From Allobosea psychrotolerans (GTDB lineage: Bacteria; Pseudomonadota; Alphaproteobacteria; Rhizobiales; Beijerinckiaceae), in assembly GCF_002917105.1 (NCBI RefSeq), contig NZ_PQFZ01000014.1:100521-164520 (forward strand): a DNA stretch of 64,000 nt, written 5' to 3'. Within the stretch, counting starts at the first letter, position 1; every line of letters starts with the position of its first letter. A program made the translations under genes and the position numbers. Under the pieces are notes generated by a model that was not told where the DNA came from, did no database searches, and saw only the letters and a list, made by a program, of their open reading frames with translations. Shown here piece after piece: positions 31,767-40,386 of this stretch.

Positions 31767-33452
31767 TCATGTGCGCTTCGAGACGAGGAGGTTGGCGCCG
31801 AGCACCAGGATCGTCACCAGGATAATGAGGCAGGAGGCGGCGATGATGGTCGGGTCGATCTCATGCGCGACGCCCTCATACATCAGCTTCGGCAGGGTCC
31901 GGCTGCGGATATTGGTCAGGAACAGCGCGATGACGACGTCGTCGAAGGAGGTGATGAAGGCGAAGATGGCGCCGGCCGCGATGCCAGGCGCAATGCCCGG
32001 CAGCATGACCCGGCGAAACATCGTCGGCCATGACGCGCCCAGGCCCAGCGCGGCGAGTTCGAGATTGCCGTCGAAGGATTTCAGCGCGGCCCGCACGGTG
32101 ATGAAGACATAGGGCGTCGCCAGCACGACATGGCCGAGCGTCACGCCCCAGATCGAACCGACGAGGCCCGTCGGCGCCAGCAGGTAGTAGAGCCCGACCG
32201 CCAGGATGATCACCGGCACGATCATCGGCAGGATGAACAGCGTCTCGACCAGGGCGCGCCAGCGCGGCCGCATCCGCGAGACCCCGAGCGCAGCCAGCGT
32301 GCCGAGCCCGACCGAGATCACCACCACCAGCGCCGCGATCTGCAGCGAGCGCGTCAGCGCCGCCATCCATTTGCTGGTCGAGAAGAAGTTCTCGTACCAG
32401 ACCAGGCTGTAGCTGTCGGGCGGGAAGCTGAGGAAGGGCGAGGAGCCGAGGCTCATCGGGAAGACGATCACGATCGGCGCGATCAGGAAGGCTGCGACCA
32501 GCACAGCCGCGACGACCGTCGCCCAGCCGCCCCATGAGCGCCCGCGCGAGGTCACGGTGAAAGGCTCGCCCGCCTTGCCGCCGCCGCCCTCGATCAGGCG
32601 GTCGAGGCCGAAGCGGCGCTGGAACAGCGCCAGCAGCGAGACCGTCGCGACCAGCAGGACGCTCGCCAGCGCCGCGGCGAAAGGCCAGTCGAGCTCCTTG
32701 TTGATGTTGGTGGCGATCATCTGGGCGATCATCGTCTGCCCCGGCCCGCCCATCAGCGCCGGCGTCAGGTAGAAGCCGATCGCGTTCATGAAGACGATCA
32801 TCGCGCCCGCGACCACGCCCGGCGCCGTCAGCGGCAGGATGATGCGGCTGAAGATGGTGAGCGGTCCGGCGCCCAGGCTCTCGGCCGCCTGGACCGTCGA
32901 GAGCTCGAGATTGCGGAAGGCGGCATAGAGCGGCAGCACGACGAAGGGCATCAGCACATGCGTCATGCCGATCAGCACGCCCGAGAGATTATAGACGAAG
33001 GCGATCGGCGACGCGGTCAGGCCGCCCGCCATCAGGAGCTGGTTCACCACGCCATTGCTCTGCAGCAGGATGATCCACGCCGTGGTGCGCACCAACGCGC
33101 TCGTCCAGAACGGCAGCAGGACGAGGATCAGGAGCAGGTTGCGCGTGCGCGGCCCGACCGTCGCCATGACATAGGCCAGCGGGTAGCTCACAAGCACCGA
33201 GAGCCCGGTGACAAGACCCGCGATGCCGAAGGTCGTGCCCAGCACCGAGCGATAGACCGGCACGTCGATCAGGCGCTGGAATTGCGCCAGCGTGAAGGCG
33301 CCCTCGCCGAAGGCGAGCCGCAGCAGGGACAGGACCGGCGCGGCAAACAGGACGGCGAGCACGAGCGCGAAGGGCGCGAGGCCGAGCCAGACCGGGAACC
33401 CCTGCCCGACCGCGCTGCGGCTGCGCCCTTCGCTGGTGGCGATCACGGTCAC
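31767..33452 (-). CDS. fused ABC transporter permease (PotB-PotC in one chain)
   Basis: This 561-residue inner-membrane protein contains two permease modules in tandem. The N-terminal half (to about residue 285) has the coupling loop QAAESLGAGPLTIFSRIILPL. The C-terminal half has LAALGLGASWPTMFRRVMLPG. Each half shows about six hydrophobic helices and the linker contains GGGGKAG. In most systems these are separate proteins of about 280 residues. The start is GTG 33452, ten bases after the M24-protein stop, with GAGG upstream. One chain would make the whole channel. Confidence 0.88.
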   Translation of the reverse strand: MTVIATSEGRSRSAVGQGFPVWLGLAPFALVLAVLFAAPVLSLLRLAFGEGAFTLAQFQRLIDVPVYRSVLGTTFGIAGLVTGLSVLVSYPLAYVMATVGPRTRNLLLILVLLPFWTSALVRTTAWIILLQSNGVVNQLLMAGGLTASPIAFVYNLSGVLIGMTHVLMPFVVLPLYAAFRNLELSTVQAAESLGAGPLTIFSRIILPLTAPGVVAGAMIVFMNAIGFYLTPALMGGPGQTMIAQMIATNINKELDWPFAAALASVLLVATVSLLALFQRRFGLDRLIEGGGGKAGEPFTVTSRGRSWGGWATVVAAVLVAAFLIAPIVIVFPMSLGSSPFLSFPPDSYSLVWYENFFSTSKWMAALTRSLQIAALVVVISVGLGTLAALGVSRMRPRWRALVETLFILPMIVPVIILAVGLYYLLAPTGLVGSIWGVTLGHVVLATPYVFITVRAALKSFDGNLELAALGLGASWPTMFRRVMLPGIAPGIAAGAIFAFITSFDDVVIALFLTNIRSRTLPKLMYEGVAHEIDPTIIAASCLIILVTILVLGANLLVSKRT

Positions 33453-33462
33453 GCGGCCAGCC

Positions 33463-34599
33463 TCACGACACGAACAGCCGGCGCGGGAAGTTGGTCAATC
33501 GCTCGCAGCCATGATCCGTGACGGTAATGGTCTCGGACATGCCGAACCCCTTCGCCAGCACATAGGTGTGGAAGGTCATGCCGGGCACGAAGGACCAGCT
33601 CGCCTTGGGCTCGGCTTCCAGCGGCTCGCCGCCATTGGGCTGCAGCATCAGCCCGACCGAGTAGAAGGTCTTGTTGGTATAGGTCTCGCGCAGTCCCGCC
33701 GCGAGCACGCCCTCGCGATAGATCGCATCCGGCACGGTCGCCGCCACGCCCGGTTTCACCGCCGCGATCGCCGCGTCCTGGATGGCGATCAGCTTCTCCA
33801 CGATGGCATGCTCGGCGTCGGTCGCCTGCGCCACCTTGATCGGCCGCATGAAGCGGGCGTGGTAGTGCCGGACATTGGGCGTCGTCTCCAACTGGACGAT
33901 GTCGCCCCGCTCGAGCACGCGGTCGGAATAGCCGCCATGCAGGTGATAGGCGCGCTCGCCGGAGGAGAGCACGCCCGGCCCCGGCAGGTCGCTGCCGGCG
34001 CGGATCATCGCGGCGCAGATCTCGGCCGCCATCTCACGCTCGCTTGCCCCGGCCTTGGCCGAGGCGATGCCGGCCGCCATGCCCGCTTCCGCGGCCTTGC
34101 CGGCAGAGCGCTGATAGGCGATCTCGGAGCTGGATTTGATGAAGCGCATTTCGGTGGCGAAACGCGAGGCGTCGCTCCATTGCGCCTCCGGCAACGCCGC
34201 GCGCAAGGCATGATAGCGCGACACGCTCAGCGGCCAGGCCTGCATCTCGACGGCGAGCCGCGCCTTCGCGCCGACTGCTTCGCGGATGGCGCGGGCCGCA
34301 ACCGCATGACGATCGTCGGAATCGGTCCACATCACCCGCTTCGGGAAGACGCAGGTCGCGTCGAGGTAATATTCCTCGACATCGCGACAGAACAGCACCG
34401 GCTCGCCATCGGCGGGGATGATCGCGAACTGGAAGCTCGTATAGCCGCGCGTGAAGAAGCCGGTGAGATAGGTCACCGTCTCCGGCAGGAAGGCGATGAA
34501 CGCATCCTGCCCCGTCCGCACCAGCTCGGCCCGGATCTTGTCGACCCGCGCGAGATAATCCTCGCGCGGGAACCAGTAGCTGGGGGTCGCCATCGTCAT
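33463..34599 (-). CDS. M24 (creatinase/aminopeptidase P-fold) protein without the usual metal ligands
   Basis: This 378-residue protein has a creatinase N-terminal domain (about 1-150) followed by a pita-bread domain. The position of the two metal-binding aspartates of M24 peptidases reads GDIVQLETTPNVRHYHARF: the first is Glu and the second Arg. The GHGIG histidine motif is not seen. Metal-free members such as creatinase, and possibly ectoine-hydrolase-like proteins, hydrolyse C-N bonds of small molecules, which suits a transport operon better than peptidase work. The start ATG 34599 overlaps the receptor stop (ATGA). A longer frame upstream only shadows the receptor gene. Confidence 0.85.
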   Translation of the reverse strand: MTMATPSYWFPREDYLARVDKIRAELVRTGQDAFIAFLPETVTYLTGFFTRGYTSFQFAIIPADGEPVLFCRDVEEYYLDATCVFPKRVMWTDSDDRHAVAARAIREAVGAKARLAVEMQAWPLSVSRYHALRAALPEAQWSDASRFATEMRFIKSSSEIAYQRSAGKAAEAGMAAGIASAKAGASEREMAAEICAAMIRAGSDLPGPGVLSSGERAYHLHGGYSDRVLERGDIVQLETTPNVRHYHARFMRPIKVAQATDAEHAIVEKLIAIQDAAIAAVKPGVAATVPDAIYREGVLAAGLRETYTNKTFYSVGLMLQPNGGEPLEAEPKASWSFVPGMTFHTYVLAKGFGMSETITVTDHGCERLTNFPRRLFVS

Positions 34600-35633
34600 T
34601 CCTTGAGCATCGCCTTGTAGGCTTCCGTCACCTTCGCGCCGTTCTCGGCCCACCATTCGATGTCGAGGAAGAGCGCGTTCTTGAGGCGTTCGGGCGTGGA
34701 AGGCAGGTTGGCGGCGCGGCTTGCGTCGATCGAGGCCCAGGCCTGTTCGGTCACCGGGCCATAGGCGACATATTCGCTCAGCCGGGCGTTGTTCTCGGGC
34801 TTGACCATGTAGTTCAGGAAGGCGACGGCCTCGGCCTTGTTGGGCGCGCCCTTGGGGATCATGAAGAAGCCGACCTGCGGGATCTGCTGGTCCCAGGCCA
34901 TCGCGATCGGCAGCTTCGAGTCGATGCCGGCCTGGAAGCGGCCGTTCCAGCCGAGCGCCATGACGACGTCGCCCGAGCCCAGCGCCTGGACGGGCTGCGC
35001 CCCGCTCGACCACCAGACCGCGACCTGCGGCTTCAGGGCGCGGATCTTGTCGAGCGCGCGCTTGAGGCCAGCTTCGCTCGAAAGCGTCTTGTAGACATCG
35101 GCCATCGGCACGCCATCGGCGAGCAGCGCCGCCTCGACCACCGTCTCGGGCGCATCGGGCAGCGTGCGCTTGCCCGGGAATTTCGCGGTGTCCCAGAAAT
35201 CGGCGAAGCTCTTGGGCTGCGCGCCCGTGGCCGGGAAGGCCTTGGTCGAATAGCCGATCAGGGTCGAGAAGATCTCGGAGGGAATGGCGTAGTCGTTGCG
35301 CGCACCGGGCAGGACATGGTCGGTCTTGACCATGTCGGGCGTGATCTTCTCGAACAGGCCGAGCTTGACGCCGCGCATGAGCCCGCCGCCACCGCCGGTG
35401 ACCACGTCCCAGGTCACCGATTTGGTGTCGACCATCGCCTTGATCTTGGCGGTATCGGGGCCGGTATCCTCCTCGACCTTGATGCCGCTCTCCTTCGAGA
35501 ACGGGGTGATCCAGGCCTTGCGGATCGCCTCCTGATAGGCCCCGCCCCATGAGGCGAAGGTCATCTCCTTGGCGGATGCCGCGACCGGAGCGAGCAGAGC
35601 CGCCACGGCCGCTGCGATGAGCAGCTTCTTCAT
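34596..35633 (-). CDS. PotD-type solute-binding protein
   Basis: This 345-residue periplasmic receptor has an ordinary Sec signal (MKKLLIAAAVAALLAPVAASAK). AGGAG seven bases upstream fixes ATG 35633 rather than an in-frame ATG 15 bases earlier. Family features include MTFASWGGAYQEA at the mature start, SFADFWDTAKFPGKR and VAFLNYMVKPENNARL. It binds a small cation or amino-acid derivative for the fused permease. Ligand not determined. Confidence 0.9.
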   Translation of the reverse strand: MKKLLIAAAVAALLAPVAASAKEMTFASWGGAYQEAIRKAWITPFSKESGIKVEEDTGPDTAKIKAMVDTKSVTWDVVTGGGGGLMRGVKLGLFEKITPDMVKTDHVLPGARNDYAIPSEIFSTLIGYSTKAFPATGAQPKSFADFWDTAKFPGKRTLPDAPETVVEAALLADGVPMADVYKTLSSEAGLKRALDKIRALKPQVAVWWSSGAQPVQALGSGDVVMALGWNGRFQAGIDSKLPIAMAWDQQIPQVGFFMIPKGAPNKAEAVAFLNYMVKPENNARLSEYVAYGPVTEQAWASIDASRAANLPSTPERLKNALFLDIEWWAENGAKVTEAYKAMLKE

Positions 35634-35660
35634 CACGCTTCTCCTCATATTGGACGCGGG

Positions 35661-36368
35661 CTACGCGGCCGTGGCGCCGCACAGGGCGGCGAATTTGCTG
35701 AGCATGGTCTTGGCGGGCAGCGCCTCGTCGGCGGTCGCCTTGAGCTGTTCGATATCGGCGCCGTCGCGCTCCATCGTGGCGCGGCTTTGTTCGAACCAGA
35801 CCCGCGCCTGCGCCTGCGTCACCTCGGGATGGCCCTGGATCCCCCAGATTTTCCGGTCGCGATAGCGCCAGATCTGGTTGGGGCAGAGATCGCTGGACGC
35901 CAGGATCGTCATGTCCGGATGGTCGGCGCGCACCTCGTCATTGTGCCAGACGAACATGTAGACGCGCTCGCCGATCGCGTCGGCGATCAGGTCGGTCCGC
36001 GCCGCCGGCGCGACATCGAGCCATTTGTTGCCGACCTCGCAGAAGGAGCGGCGAAACACCTGGTCGCGCCCGCACAGCGCCGAGCCCAGGATCTGGCTGC
36101 CGAAGCAGACGCCGAGCATCGGGATGTCGAGGCTCTCGGCCTCGCGGATCAGGTCGTGCTCGCGACGGATGAAGGGCACGTCCTCATAGGCGCCATGCGG
36201 GCTGCCCGAGAGAAAGATGCCGTCATAACCGTCGAGCCGTTCGGGGAAGTCGCCGTCATAGGCCCAGCGCGCATCGACATCGAGCCCCCAGGAGGCGAAG
36301 CGCTCGGGCAGCTGCGCGACCGAGTCCCGGCTCGGCCCGTTCTGCAGGAAGAGCAATCGTCCGCTCAT
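35661..36368 (-). CDS. class I glutamine amidotransferase-like protein
   Basis: This 235-residue cytoplasmic protein has the class I GATase triad. The cysteine nucleophile is in GVCFGSQILG and the histidine is in GIQGHPEVT, with Glu two residues later. ISGSPHGAYE-like FLSGSPHGAYEDVPF precedes the elbow. Stand-alone members hydrolyse gamma-glutamyl amides, so in an importer operon with a PotD-type receptor a gamma-glutamyl-amine hydrolase role is possible but unproven. ATG 36368 has AAAGGA upstream. Earlier in-frame starts lie toward the regulator gene. Confidence 0.85.
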   Translation of the reverse strand: MSGRLLFLQNGPSRDSVAQLPERFASWGLDVDARWAYDGDFPERLDGYDGIFLSGSPHGAYEDVPFIRREHDLIREAESLDIPMLGVCFGSQILGSALCGRDQVFRRSFCEVGNKWLDVAPAARTDLIADAIGERVYMFVWHNDEVRADHPDMTILASSDLCPNQIWRYRDRKIWGIQGHPEVTQAQARVWFEQSRATMERDGADIEQLKATADEALPAKTMLSKFAALCGATAA

Positions 36369-36417
36369 CTCGTCGTCCTTTCCCGGCTTGCGCGCCATGA
36401 GCTGATGCTGAGCCGCT

Positions 36418-37116
36418 TCACCGCGCATCCCTCGCCAGCGTTCCCGCCAGCAGGTCGAGGATGCCCTGGCGGGCATTGTCGATATGGCTTTGCATGGCCC
36501 GCGTGGCAGCCTCCGCATCGCCGGCCTCGATCGCGGCCAGAATGGCGAGGTGCTCGCCCTTGCCCGGATCGAAGCGGCGCGGAATCCGGGCCAGGCCGAA
36601 CATCCGGGTCCGCTCGCGCAGATCCTTGACCATGCGCGCCATCAGCCCGTTGCCGCCGGCCTCGGCGATGGAGAGATGCACCAGATCGTCCACCGACCAG
36701 TGCTTGTCATGCGAGACGGCCGCCGCGCTGACCATGCCCTCGACGGCGGCACGGATCTCGGCGATGCGCGCCGGCGCGAGCCGGCCGGTCGCCAGCCGCG
36801 CCGTCTCGCCTTCGAGGACGCGACGGGTCGCCAGGATTTCCATGACGTCCTCGATCGAGACCGAATGAACGGTGAGGATCCGCCGGTCGCGGCGCAGATA
36901 GCCCTCGCCCGCCAGCCGGCCCAGCGCTTCACGAACCGGCGTCCGCGACAGGCCGAGCTTCTCGGCCAGGCGGCGATCCTGGACGACCGCGCCGCCAGGC
37001 AATTCCCCGACGAGGATCATCTGCCGGATCTGCTGCTTGGCGCGCTCGGCGAGCGACTCGTCGTTGTCGTCGGCAAGGCTCGCGCCGGAAAGGCTTGATG
37101 ACGTGGTCAAAGGCAT
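36418..37116 (-). CDS. GntR-family transcriptional regulator (FadR/FCD subfamily)
   Basis: This 232-residue repressor has an N-terminal winged helix containing LAEKLGLSRTPVREALGRL and a C-terminal FCD domain of about 140 residues ending with GEHLAILAAIEAGDAEAATRAM. ATG 37116 has AAGGAG immediately upstream. An in-frame start at 37161 would place the operator inside the coding sequence. It heads the operon GntR-GATase-receptor-M24-permease-ATPase and probably represses it through the palindrome at 37137-37148. Confidence 0.9.
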   Translation of the reverse strand: MPLTTSSSLSGASLADDNDESLAERAKQQIRQMILVGELPGGAVVQDRRLAEKLGLSRTPVREALGRLAGEGYLRRDRRILTVHSVSIEDVMEILATRRVLEGETARLATGRLAPARIAEIRAAVEGMVSAAAVSHDKHWSVDDLVHLSIAEAGGNGLMARMVKDLRERTRMFGLARIPRRFDPGKGEHLAILAAIEAGDAEAATRAMQSHIDNARQGILDLLAGTLARDAR

Positions 37117-37136
37117 TGGCTCCTTGTGGGATATTT

Positions 37137-37148
37137 TTGGTATACCAA
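37137..37148. promoter_or_regulatory. probable GntR operator
   Basis: TTGGTATACCAA is a perfect 12-base palindrome, 20 bases upstream of the GntR start codon. GGTATACC-type cores are characteristic of FadR-subfamily sites. Position between likely promoter and gene suggests autorepression. Confidence 0.75.
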
Positions 37149-37517
37149 TGGGACACGTCAAGAGCCTATAGGCGCAAAAGCGCCCAATCAGCGAGCGGGA
37201 TCAGCTAAAAATTAGGCAGAGGATGTCAGCACAGGCCTGCGTGACCAGCGCAGGGAATGAGCGGCGCTGAGATGACGGGGCCACGCCTGTCGAAAACGGA
37301 ACAGGAAGCGCAATAATCTCAATATGATATAGTCAAAAATCAAGCACGCGATCATCCCGGGCGGAGCGAAGCGCAGACCCGGGAGCCATGCCGGAGCGCC
37401 GCCTGGTTAGGCTCTGGAATGGATCCCGGGTCTCCCTGCGGTCGCCCGGGATGACCGCGTGGTTATATGGAGAGCCCAATCACCCGAATTGAGCCCGATT
37501 GTTTCAGGCCAATCCCC
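37149..37517. other. intergenic region upstream of the GntR operon
   Basis: No gene is seen. It carries an A/T-rich patch (37317-37343) and the family A repeat at 37352-37454. The rest is unremarkable. The promoter for the leftward GntR operon should be at the left edge. Confidence 0.5.
37352..37454. repeat. dispersed palindromic repeat, family A, copy 3
   Basis: TCATCCCGGGCG (37352-37363) pairs with CGCCCGGGATGA (37443-37454). Inside, AGACCCGGGAGCCAT (37376-37390) mirrors ATGGATCCCGGGTCT (37419-37433) imperfectly. It has the same architecture as copy 1 at 4714-4819. Confidence 0.8.
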
Positions 37518-38345
37518 TCAGGTGATGCGGCGCACGCTCTCGGCGATCTCCTCCGGCTCGAAGAGCCGCTTCCAATCCGGCTTGAGGATCGTGTCCTTGC
37601 CGAAGACGATCGCCTTGTTGCAGGCGTCGGAGAACACGCCCTGGACCTGCTCGAAGGTGACGGCGGCGAGGATGTTCATATGGCCGAGCAGGAAGTCGCG
37701 CGCCGCCTCGCGCGGCACGCCGCGTGCGATCGCCTCTTCCATCGCCTCGCGCATCGCATCCAGCAGCGTGGCGCAGACGGTTTCCGACAGGCCGGGTTCC
37801 AGGATCGCCATCTGCTCGACCGTGACCCGGTGCGAGCGCATCACCGGCGCCCAGATCGCACGCGCGACCTCCTCGCCGAGCGCGTAATGCGCGTCGGGCC
37901 CCTGCATCAATGCGTTGACGATATGCTGCTTGGCGGCGATGCCGCCGAAATGGTCCGCCTTTGCCGCCGGATCGGTCTCGTCGTTGAAGATCGGCGGATG
38001 GCAGGGATGGGTGACGAAATAGGTGATGTCGGCGCGCTCGGGCAGATGGCCGGCATGCGGGGCGGCGGCGTCGAGGATGACGACCATGGTGCCGGGGGTA
38101 AGCTTCGGCACGAGATCATGCGCGACCGCGCCCACCGCGGTATCCGGCACCGCCAACACGACGACATCGGCGCCCTGGATGGCCGCAGCCGCATCGACGC
38201 AATCCACGCCATAGGCCTGCTTCACGCGCTCGCGGCCGGCCGGGCTGACCTCGACATGGCGCGTCTGGAAGCGCGACCTGGCGAGGTTGCGCCCAAGCCG
38301 CATCCCCATCTTTCCACCAGCGCCGAACAATGCAACGACCGTCAT
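37518..38345 (-). CDS. NAD(P)-dependent 6PGDH-like dehydrogenase
   Basis: This 275-residue protein has an N-terminal Rossmann domain (VALFGAGGKMGMRLG, about residues 4-18, then VVVLAVPDTAVG). A helical C-terminal domain like that of phosphogluconate-dehydrogenase or ketol-acid-reductoisomerase relatives follows. Proteins of this type include sugar-acid oxidoreductases or oxidoisomerases, but I cannot assign the substrate. Conserved-looking residues include FVTHPCHPPIF and the late MNILAAVTFEQV. It stands alone on the minus strand between the GntR region and an Lrp gene. Confidence 0.75.
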   Translation of the reverse strand: MTVVALFGAGGKMGMRLGRNLARSRFQTRHVEVSPAGRERVKQAYGVDCVDAAAAIQGADVVVLAVPDTAVGAVAHDLVPKLTPGTMVVILDAAAPHAGHLPERADITYFVTHPCHPPIFNDETDPAAKADHFGGIAAKQHIVNALMQGPDAHYALGEEVARAIWAPVMRSHRVTVEQMAILEPGLSETVCATLLDAMREAMEEAIARGVPREAARDFLLGHMNILAAVTFEQVQGVFSDACNKAIVFGKDTILKPDWKRLFEPEEIAESVRRIT

Positions 38346-38496
38346 GCTTCTCTCCCGATAGCCGCCTGCTTGAGCAGGCTGTTTGACATGCTGGCTGATT
38401 GATACGATTGAACCCGGCGCATCCCGCGAGACGCCCTCCCCGGATCAAAGCCGCTGCGCCCACCCCTGGCAAGCCATGGAAAGCCGGGACCAGCAG

Positions 38497-38928
38497 CTAG
38501 CGCTCGATCCGCGTCGACAGGATGATCGAGGACATCGTCCGCTCGACACCCTCCAAAGCGCCGATCCGATCGATGAGCTGGTCAAGCTCACCGATCGAGG
38601 GCGCCACCACGATCGCGATCATGTCGAAATGCCCGCTGACGGAATGCAGCGTGCGGACCTCCGGAATCCGGCGCAGTTCCGCCTCGACCTTGGGCGCGAG
38701 CTTCGGCATCGCCGTGATCAGCACATGCGCCTTGACCAGCCCCCTCTCGTGATCGTCGGAAAGGCGAGCAGTATAACCGGCAATGACGCCGCGCCGCTCC
38801 AGCCGCTCGATCCGGCTTTGCACGGTGGTGCGCGACAAGCCGAGCTTGCGGCCAAGCTCGGCGACCGGCGCGCGGGCGTTCTCGGTCAAGAGCACGAGCA
38901 GGAGGCGGTCGGTCTGGTCTATCGTCAT
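38497..38928 (-). CDS. Lrp/AsnC-family transcriptional regulator
   Basis: This is a 143-residue regulator. The N-terminal helix-turn-helix spans about residues 20-45 (VAELGRKLGLSRTTVQSRI), and a C-terminal RAM effector domain carries GHFDMIAIVVAPS. ATG 38928 is chosen over an in-frame TTG nine bases earlier. It is divergent from the saccharopine/lysine-dehydrogenase-like gene at 39051 with 122 bases between. Lrp proteins next to amino-acid catabolic genes usually activate them when the amino acid binds. Confidence 0.92.
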   Translation of the reverse strand: MTIDQTDRLLLVLLTENARAPVAELGRKLGLSRTTVQSRIERLERRGVIAGYTARLSDDHERGLVKAHVLITAMPKLAPKVEAELRRIPEVRTLHSVSGHFDMIAIVVAPSIGELDQLIDRIGALEGVERTMSSIILSTRIER

Positions 38929-39050
38929 CTTGCGCAATGCTTACGGCGATCTGCCGAAAAATACCATATGAATCGTCGTGTTCGCGGCTTCTATCCGATG
39001 AAGCTGCGGGCGACCATCGCTTTCAAGGACAGTAGCCGAGGGCGAAGACG

Positions 39051-40175
39051 ATGCGCGACGTGGTGGTGGTTGGTGCGGGCAAGATCGGGGCGACGATCGC
39101 CGACCTGCTGGGTGGAAGCGGCGATTATCGCGTCATCGTGGCGGATCGCTCCGACGTCCAGCTCGCCGGCACCCGCAAGAGCGCGACCGTCTCGACCCAG
39201 ACGATCGACATCGCAGATAGCACCGCCCTGAACCAACTGCTCGCCGGCCGCTTCGCCGTGCTCAGCGCCGCGCCCTATGATCTGACGACGCGGATCGCAG
39301 AAGCCGCCGCCCCGCTCGGCGTGCATTATCTCGACCTGACCGAGGATGTCGCGAGCACGAAGCGCGTCAAGGAGCTGGCTGTCGACGCCAAGGCGGCGCT
39401 GATCCCGCAATGCGGTCTCGCGCCCGGCTTCATCTCGATCGTCGCCGCCGACCTGGCGCGCGATTTCGACACGCTGGATTCGCTCAAGCTCAGGGTCGGC
39501 GCCCTGCCGCAATATCCCTCCAACGCGCTCGGCTACAACCTGACCTGGAGCACGGACGGGATCATCAACGAATATTGCGAGCCCTGCGAGGCGATCGCCA
39601 ATGGCGAGCATGTGCTGGTCCCGGCGCTGGAGGAGCGCGAGGAGTTTTCGCTCGACGGCGTCACCTATGAGGCCTTCAACACCTCAGGCGGGCTCGGCAC
39701 GCTCTGCGAGACGCTGGCCGGCAAGGTCCGCACGCTGAACTACCGCACCATCCGCTACCCCGGCCATTGCGCTCTCATGAAGATGCTGCTGCAGGATTTG
39801 CGCCTGGCCGATCGTCGCGACGTGCTGAAGGACATCTTCGAGAATGCGCTGCCAAGCACCTTGCAGGACGTCGTCATCGTCTTCGTCACGGTGAGCGGAC
39901 GCAAAGGCGGCCGCCTCGTGCAGGAGACCTACGCCCACAAGATCTATAGCGGCCTGGTCGACGGCGTGATGCGCAGCGCCATCCAGATCACCACCGCGGC
40001 CGGCATCTGCACGGTGCTCGATCTGCTCGCCGACGGAGCCCTCCCGCAAAGCGGCTTCGTCCGGCAGGAGGACATCACGCTTCAGGCCTTCCTCGCCAAC
40101 CGCTTCGGCCAGGTCTATGCCCGGGCGCAAGACCATGGCGACATGCCGGCAAGCCAGACCAGCCGCGCCGCCTGA
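39051..40175 (+). CDS. saccharopine dehydrogenase-family protein (lysine-dehydrogenase-like)
   Basis: This 374-residue NAD(P)-dependent enzyme has an N-terminal Rossmann motif VVVGAGKIGATIADLLGG and the family's QCGLAPGFISIVAADLA region. YPGHCALMKMLLQDL follows. Length matches bacterial lysine 6-dehydrogenase and related saccharopine-reductase-fold enzymes, which act on lysine or its derivatives. The divergent Lrp regulator supports amino-acid metabolism. The exact amino acid is not fixed by sequence. Confidence 0.85.
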   Translation: MRDVVVVGAGKIGATIADLLGGSGDYRVIVADRSDVQLAGTRKSATVSTQTIDIADSTALNQLLAGRFAVLSAAPYDLTTRIAEAAAPLGVHYLDLTEDVASTKRVKELAVDAKAALIPQCGLAPGFISIVAADLARDFDTLDSLKLRVGALPQYPSNALGYNLTWSTDGIINEYCEPCEAIANGEHVLVPALEEREEFSLDGVTYEAFNTSGGLGTLCETLAGKVRTLNYRTIRYPGHCALMKMLLQDLRLADRRDVLKDIFENALPSTLQDVVIVFVTVSGRKGGRLVQETYAHKIYSGLVDGVMRSAIQITTAAGICTVLDLLADGALPQSGFVRQEDITLQAFLANRFGQVYARAQDHGDMPASQTSRAA

Positions 40176-40307
40176 CAAGGCGGCGAGCATATCCGTCCGG
40201 GCTCGGCAAGCGCCCGGATGCAGGGAGCACATGCACGCAAGGGAATTGGCAGCACCCCGAACGACCGGCCACAAGAGTCGAAAAGGGTATTGGGACAGGA
40301 AACGACC

Positions 40308-40357
40308 AGAGCAGGATGCGAGAAGGCCGGCTTCGGCTTTCGCGTGAAACCTGCTCT
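40308..40357. repeat. short dispersed inverted repeat (AGAGCAGG...CCTGCTCT)
   Basis: AGAGCAGG (40308-40315) and CCTGCTCT (40350-40357) bound a 50-base element with an inner GCCGG-CTTCGGC part. Related sequence lies at 9105-9143. The surrounding 211-base gap (40176-40386) holds no gene. The element is in the leader of the MlrC-type gene. Confidence 0.6.
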
Positions 40358-40386
40358 TCATCCGGCTCTGGGAGGGCAACGAGGCG

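Noticed and set aside
33463..35682. Apparent 739-residue minus-strand protein spanning the M24 and PotD-type genes
   Set aside because: Its N-terminal half is the wrong frame over the PotD-type receptor gene. The M24 protein has its own ATG at 34599 overlapping the receptor stop.
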